Source of the DNA: JBHENC01 sp046262295
GTDB taxonomy: Bacteria; Acidobacteriota; Blastocatellia; Pyrinomonadales; Pyrinomonadaceae
Assembly (NCBI GenBank): GCA_046262295.1
Contig: JBHENC010000002.1
Span: forward strand, 1 to 64,000
DNA: 64,000 nucleotides
Reading direction: 5' to 3'
The translations under genes were made by a program, and so were the position numbers. Shown one piece after another: positions 59,952 through 64,000 of this stretch (its first letter is position 1; the number at the start of each line of letters is the position of its first letter). The notes below the pieces were generated by a model. The model had not been told where the DNA came from and searched no databases. It was given only the letters and a program-made list of their open reading frames with translations.

Positions 59952-60401
59952 GTGAAAGGGTCTCTTCACACACGCTTATTCCTCATTGCCGTTCTCGTAT
60001 TATTTCCACTACTTTTAGTAGCCTCACGATTAATATCTGAAGTAGATGTTGCGGCTCAGACTACCTGTAATGGACCTAAATTAAATGATGAGGTTGCCTA
60101 TATCGGCAAGCTCGACCCCTATTGGCTTAAAGGTACTGAAGGCATCCCCGATATTCGTACCAATCGAAGTGAGAAATCCAGCTTCACTGAAGGCATGACG
60201 CCGATGCAGGCGATTCAATCCGCGACGCTTGTCGCCGCCGATTTGCTGGAACGCCCGAACGATATGGGCGCACTCGAAGCGGGCAAGTACGCCGACATCA
60301 TCGCCGTCACAGGTGATCCGTTGCGCGACATCACGGAACTAGAGCGCGTCAAGTTTGTGATGAAAGGCGGCAAAGTCGAGCGCGACGACATGGGGCGTTG
60401 A
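59952..60401 (+). pseudogene. chimeric gene: exported N-terminus fused to amidohydrolase 3' end
   Basis: An open frame of 149 codons made from two sources. Codons 1-80 are AT-rich and encode a signal peptide (LFLIAVLVLFPLLLVASRLI) and an unknown stretch with YIGKLDPYWLKGTEG. From codon 82 (the ATG at 60195) the sequence is a near copy of the end of the amidohydrolase at 58770-58976. The product would have only the last strand and helix of an amidohydrolase, without any metal site, so it cannot be an enzyme. It is best read as a recombination scar left from a second amidohydrolase copy, though it remains translatable and has an AAGGAG site before its start. Confidence 0.8.
60195..60401 (+). 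repeat. direct repeat copy B: amidohydrolase 3' end
   Basis: This is the second copy of the 207-base segment at 58770-58976. The high share of synonymous changes indicates that it evolved as coding sequence of a working paralogue before the 5' part was lost. Confidence 0.93.
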
Positions 60402-60467
60402 TGTAACTGTAGCGGTAAACATAGAGTTGGGCTGTTTACGCCGCTCAATCCTAGTAAACTCTAAACC

Positions 60468-60938
60468 ATGAGATTAACGATGCTCACCATCAAAATTGCG
60501 AATGCCTTTTTTATTGTTCTGTTAGTTAGTGCGGCAGCCTTTGCTCAATCCTCCGGTGATTTGCGGAACAAGTATGGTATACCGTCCGAAGCTTATGAAG
60601 TTCGCCCGAATGTATTAATGACCGTTGTATTTGGGGCAGACGGTCAAGCGTGCGAAATGGTCATTGAAGCGCGCCATACATCGAAAGATGGTGTTAACGG
60701 CAATAGCCTTATACCTTCTTCTGTAGCGGAAGAAATCCTGAAAGAAGTTGTACCTACAGAGAAGAGAGGCAAACGCGGGCGATCTATCACGTTTTCGGGC
60801 GGATGTTCATCTATGACAGGCGAAGAATATGAGAACGTATCAATCTACATATCCGGGCTATGTTTGCAAGGAGGCGGCAAGGCGGTCGAAGCAATCACCA
60901 TCAAGTGGAGGCACAGACAATGCCAAAGCGAAGAATAG
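60468..60938 (+). CDS. secreted hypothetical protein
   Basis: A 156-residue protein with a signal peptide (IANAFFIVLLVSAAAFAQ). The mature part (YGIPSEAYEVRPNVLMTVVF, ARHTSKDGVN, VAEEILKEVVPTEKRG, SITFSGGCSSMTGEEYENVS) looks like a small folded secreted protein with four cysteines, two or more of which may pair. I recognise no named domain. Base composition is more AT-rich than the following DUF1326 gene. The start could be 60468 or the ATG at 60480. Confidence 0.65.
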   Translation: MRLTMLTIKIANAFFIVLLVSAAAFAQSSGDLRNKYGIPSEAYEVRPNVLMTVVFGADGQACEMVIEARHTSKDGVNGNSLIPSSVAEEILKEVVPTEKRGKRGRSITFSGGCSSMTGEEYENVSIYISGLCLQGGGKAVEAITIKWRHRQCQSEE

Positions 60939-61164
60939 CTTATCTCCAATGCATAGTTTAGTAAATTCATGAAGCTGATCTTTTGTTCGCTTCGTCAATA
61001 AAAGCAGCTTATGTCCCTCGTTGGTTGGCTTCGCTTGCGTTGGCAGGCGGCGGAAGGCGCATAACGAGCATCAAAGGCTTGATATAAAATGGCAAGGGCG
61101 TTGATTTTGTAAAGGCAATGGTTTACGAAGGCGTCCGCGCGCTTTGAAGATATGGGGTCTTTTT

Positions 61165-62100
61165 ATGAGTGAAATTTATGCGTATCCGGCGCGCGTTGAG
61201 CGCAAGGGGTTTCGCCGCCGCGTTGCCGTGTTGTCGCCCGTCGTGTTGCTGTGTTTGATTGTCGCGGGTGCGTTGGGCGCGGCGGTCTTCTTTGCGGCGT
61301 CGCGTAATAATGCGGCGAGTCGCAATGTCGCGCAGGCGGGCGCATCGTCGAACGAGACAGGCGAGGCGGCGGCGAGTCTGGCGAAGGAGAGTTGGATGAT
61401 TCGCGGGGCGCTTTCCGAGACGTGTACGTGCAGCGTGCCGTGTACTTGTAATTTCGGGCAGGGGCCGTCGCCGCATTCGTATTGCCACGCGCTTTATTCC
61501 TATGACATACGCGAAGGCAACTACGGCGACATTCCGCTCAACGGTTTGCACTTCGGCGCGACGGATTTAGCAAACGGGCAAACGATCTTCGTTGACGAAC
61601 GCGCGGACGCGAGACAGCGCGAGGCTTTGAAGATAATCGCCGCGCGCGTCATCGTACACACTTCGCCGGAAGAGACCGTTGCTAAAGTGAAAGAGATAAC
61701 GCCGCGTGTGCGGTATGCCGCCGTCAAGCAAGAGTACGACAAACGGCACAATCTTTTGCAGGTGGCGGGCATCGGGGAATTTGCCGCTGATTACATTATG
61801 GGGATAGACGATTCGCAGCCCGTCGTCGTGCGCAATAACACGACGTGGCGCGTGAAGGATTCGATCAAAGCGAAGACGAGCGTGTTCCGCGTCAAGGTCG
61901 GGCGCGATGCGATCAACACGAAGGATACGAACAGCAATCAGGCCGACTTCGAGTACACGGACAAAACGGATTTCGGCAAAGCGGAACACTGGGGTTGCAG
62001 CGGCAGCAGCGCAGGAGGCGCGTGCAACGGTATGGATAAAATGCATCACGACGGCGGCGGCAATCATAGCGAAGGTGGCGCGGAAAGCTGTCATCATTAA
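61165..62100 (+). CDS. membrane-anchored DUF1326 protein
   Basis: A 311-residue protein with one N-terminal membrane helix (VLSPVVLLCLIVAGALGAAV). From about residue 70 it matches DUF1326: the Cys-rich ALSETCTCSVPCTCNFGQG followed by DIREGNYGDIPLNGLHFG. The four or five cysteines near the start suggest metal binding or redox activity. The end is rich in His, Gly and Cys (KMHHDGGGNHSEGGAESCHH), which also points to metal binding. The role of the family is unknown. The ATG at 61165 was chosen because the longer reading begins at a TTG and adds seven residues without homology. Confidence 0.82.
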   Translation: MSEIYAYPARVERKGFRRRVAVLSPVVLLCLIVAGALGAAVFFAASRNNAASRNVAQAGASSNETGEAAASLAKESWMIRGALSETCTCSVPCTCNFGQGPSPHSYCHALYSYDIREGNYGDIPLNGLHFGATDLANGQTIFVDERADARQREALKIIAARVIVHTSPEETVAKVKEITPRVRYAAVKQEYDKRHNLLQVAGIGEFAADYIMGIDDSQPVVVRNNTTWRVKDSIKAKTSVFRVKVGRDAINTKDTNSNQADFEYTDKTDFGKAEHWGCSGSSAGGACNGMDKMHHDGGGNHSEGGAESCHH

Positions 62101-62202
62101 AGCGCGTCGCACAGCATAGGCTATCGTTAGTTTTGCCGTTAAGAAGGCGCGCTTTATCTTAATCGGTAGGAGAATTTAACGCCGTGAGGTTACATCAAAA
62201 TC

Positions 62203-62478
62203 ATGAGCTTGTTTGATCTACTCGTGTTGTTGCTCATCGCGGGCGTGTGCGGCTCTCTGGGGCAGGCGATCAGCGGCTATTCGCGCGGCGGGTGTCTTGC
62301 AGCAATCGCGCTCGGCTTTATCGGCGCGCTCATCGGCGTGTGGCTGGCGCGCTCCCTCGCGCTGCCGGAACTCTTCGCCGTGAACATCGGCGGCACGCGC
62401 TTTCCCATTATCTGGTCAATTATCGGCTCCGCCCTTTTCGTCGCCGTCATTAGTTTGCTCACACGCCGCCGCCTCTAG
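62203..62478 (+). CDS. GlsB/YeaQ/YmgE-type small membrane protein
   Basis: A 91-residue protein with three hydrophobic helices: FDLLVLLLIAGVCGSLGQAI, LAAIALGFIGALIGVWLARS and WSIIGSALFVAVISLL. The glycine pattern in the first two helices is that of the transglycosylase-associated / GlsB family of stress-response membrane proteins. Their activity is unknown. It is a free-standing gene; the intervening part (LPELFAVNIGGTRFPI) is a family feature. Confidence 0.85.
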   Translation: MSLFDLLVLLLIAGVCGSLGQAISGYSRGGCLAAIALGFIGALIGVWLARSLALPELFAVNIGGTRFPIIWSIIGSALFVAVISLLTRRRL

Positions 62479-62638
62479 CGGCCGCAGCGTTGCCGGGAGT
62501 AGGCCGGATAGACGAATCGCTCGCACGTCGGTTACACTCGCACGAAGAAGCACAAAAATCTTTCAACTGAATCAAAGCAGGAAGCGCGTGCGCTAAAGAG
62601 ATTTACGTGACGCGCGTACCGACCGGGTGTCTCGTTTT

Positions 62639-64000
62639 ATGACCGCTTCCACGAAAACAGATGGCATGAAGTCCGGCGCGCCGCCCGACCTGAGCGACTT
62701 CCGCCGCCGGTATCCGTTGACGGTGGCGAATTTCGGCGCGCTTGCGGGGCGCGAAGCGTGGCTCGGACGCATCTGGGAACTGGACGCGCGGTGGCGGCAG
62801 ACGATGGAAAGGGGCGCTGACTCTCCGCCGGAAGCAATTGTGAACGGCGCGCCGCCCGTTGGTCTGAGCGTTGAAAGCCATTTCGATATTATCTACGCGG
62901 GCGGTGTGCTGGGGCTGCTGCACGCGGCGACGATGGCGGTGCGGTATAAACGGCGCGTGATGGTCTTCGACACGCACATGGTCGGGCGCACGCACCGCGA
63001 TTGGAATATCTCGGATGAAGAGTTGCGCGAGTTCGATAGCGCGGGTCTGTTCTCGAAAGAGGAATTAGAAGCGGCGGTCGTTAATCGTTATCGCGCGGGC
63101 TTTGTTAAATTTCACGATGCGCAGTCGCGCGTGAAAGCCCCGCCGCTTTGGATGAACAATGTGCTGGATGTGGCGATAGAAGCTGACAAGCTGCTTCAGT
63201 TGGCGGCGCAAAAGCTCGGCGCGTGCGAACAAAAAAGCGCGCTCGTGGATCACACGCGCTTTGTGCGTTGTTACGTTCAGCCGGATAAAGTTTATGTCGA
63301 AGTGGAAGACGTGCGCAGCCGCAAGCGTCGCTTGTTCAGCGCGCGGCTCTTTGTTGATGCGACGGGCACGAACTCGGTTGTCGCCGGACAATTAAACGAA
63401 GGCCGCGCGCTGACGCACGTGTGCCCGACGGTGGGAACAGTCGCGCGCGGGTTTTCGCGCGGCACGGAAACGGATCAAGTTGATTTCGGAGTCGGCGAGA
63501 TTCTGGTGAGCAACGAGGACGCGAGCGACCACAGGCAATTGATCTGGGAAGGATTTGCGGGCAGCCCGGTGCGCGATGAGTACACAACTTATCTATTCTT
63601 TTACGACGCGGTTGATTCGCGTGCCGACAAATCTTTGCTCGCCTTGTTCGAGCACTACTTCGAGGCGTTGCCGCGCTATAAGCGCGCGGGCGCGCAGTGG
63701 AAAGTCGCAAAGCCCGTATTCGGTTACATACCGAGTTATCATCAGCACGGCTGGACGAATCGCAAGCGCACGGCTTCGGATCGCGTAATGCTCGTCGGCG
63801 ATGCGGCAGGGCTTTCCAGCCCACTCACCTTCTGCGGCTTCGGCTCGCACGTGCGCAATCTTCGCCGCCTGACGCATCTCACAAACCTTGTGCTCGATGC
63901 CGATTTGCTCGACGCTTCTGCGCTCTCGGAGATAAACGCTTACGAGCCGCGCGTGGCGCAGATGGCGAGCCTCGCGGAATTTCTGCGCCCGACACAGAAA
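62639..64000 (+). CDS. FAD-dependent oxidoreductase, 3' end beyond window
   Basis: An open frame of 454 codons that continues past the window edge. The N-terminal FAD region is FDIIYAGGVLGLLHAATMAV, in which the first Gly of GxGxxG is Ala. The second FAD contact is RVMLVGDAAGLSSPLTFCGF, and LFVDATGTNSVV is the middle signature. The layout recalls flavoprotein monooxygenases or lycopene-cyclase-like and geranylgeranyl-reductase-like proteins. An N-terminal extension of about 80 residues precedes the FAD fold. The ATG at 62639 is the first start in frame; no strong ribosome-binding site is seen. The substrate is unknown. Confidence 0.8.
   Translation, partial: MTASTKTDGMKSGAPPDLSDFRRRYPLTVANFGALAGREAWLGRIWELDARWRQTMERGADSPPEAIVNGAPPVGLSVESHFDIIYAGGVLGLLHAATMAVRYKRRVMVFDTHMVGRTHRDWNISDEELREFDSAGLFSKEELEAAVVNRYRAGFVKFHDAQSRVKAPPLWMNNVLDVAIEADKLLQLAAQKLGACEQKSALVDHTRFVRCYVQPDKVYVEVEDVRSRKRRLFSARLFVDATGTNSVVAGQLNEGRALTHVCPTVGTVARGFSRGTETDQVDFGVGEILVSNEDASDHRQLIWEGFAGSPVRDEYTTYLFFYDAVDSRADKSLLALFEHYFEALPRYKRAGAQWKVAKPVFGYIPSYHQHGWTNRKRTASDRVMLVGDAAGLSSPLTFCGFGSHVRNLRRLTHLTNLVLDADLLDASALSEINAYEPRVAQMASLAEFLRPTQK

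Noticed and set aside
1..64000. CRISPR array, transposase, integrase or prophage genes
   Set aside because: No regularly spaced repeats, DDE or recombinase motifs, terminal inverted repeats with a transposase, or phage structural proteins were found.

Overview
The window looks like a chromosomal segment of a moderately GC-rich bacterium, most probably an acidobacterium of the Blastocatellia / Pyrinomonadales type. This is inferred from the mix of families: a secreted DUF4394 / Calx-beta / DUF4214 protein, a TAT-exported ferritin-like protein, a KaiC / hybrid-kinase pair, HXXEE and DUF1326 proteins, and many non-ATG starts. There is no rRNA operon or other marker, so the assignment is tentative. 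One tRNA gene, tRNA-Ala(GGC), is present. No CRISPR array, prophage or transposase was seen.

Layout. 0.2-0.9 kb: a PIN toxin/antitoxin pair. 1.0-9.1 kb: a diguanylate cyclase response regulator and a GAF histidine kinase, then an HxlR regulator facing thioredoxin reductase, then 3-hydroxyacyl-CoA dehydrogenase, a PilZ protein and enoyl-CoA hydratase. 9.1-14.2 kb: a defence island, all on the minus strand and partly AT-rich. It holds an intact DndC, an HNH endonuclease with a sulfur-binding-domain-like N-terminus, a coupled winged-helix / HEPN-like gene pair, and a 5'-truncated DptH. The tRNA-Ala and a strong terminator bound it. 14.7-28.9 kb: a KaiC-like ATPase overlapping a hybrid kinase, a fatty acid desaturase, HXXEE and YihY membrane proteins, a GT39-type glycosyltransferase, a radical SAM protein, an MscS channel with a cyclic-nucleotide-binding domain, NAD kinase and PPK2. 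29.6-37.9 kb: secreted proteins, including a matrixin-like protease with an altered zinc motif and a prolyl oligopeptidase.

38-48.9 kb: an FGGY sugar kinase broken by one in-frame TGA, transketolase, a lipid kinase, a quinone oxidoreductase, an M1 aminopeptidase, a phospholipase-D-like synthase and an EEP nuclease/phosphatase. 49.1-55.7 kb: an ergothioneine region. egtB is divergent from egtD and a glutamate-cysteine ligase, which are followed by a two-gene ABC importer whose permease is fused to its binding protein, the architecture of EgtUV. 55.7-64 kb: small secreted proteins, an amidohydrolase whose last 207 bases recur about 1.4 kb downstream beyond AT-rich DNA, a DUF1326 protein, a GlsB-type membrane protein, and an FAD oxidoreductase that runs off the end.

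The regions most worth attention are the rebuilt phosphorothioation island (9.1-14.2 kb), the combined ergothioneine synthesis and putative uptake locus (49.1-55.7 kb), and the amidohydrolase 3'-end duplication around foreign-looking DNA (58.8-60.9 kb).
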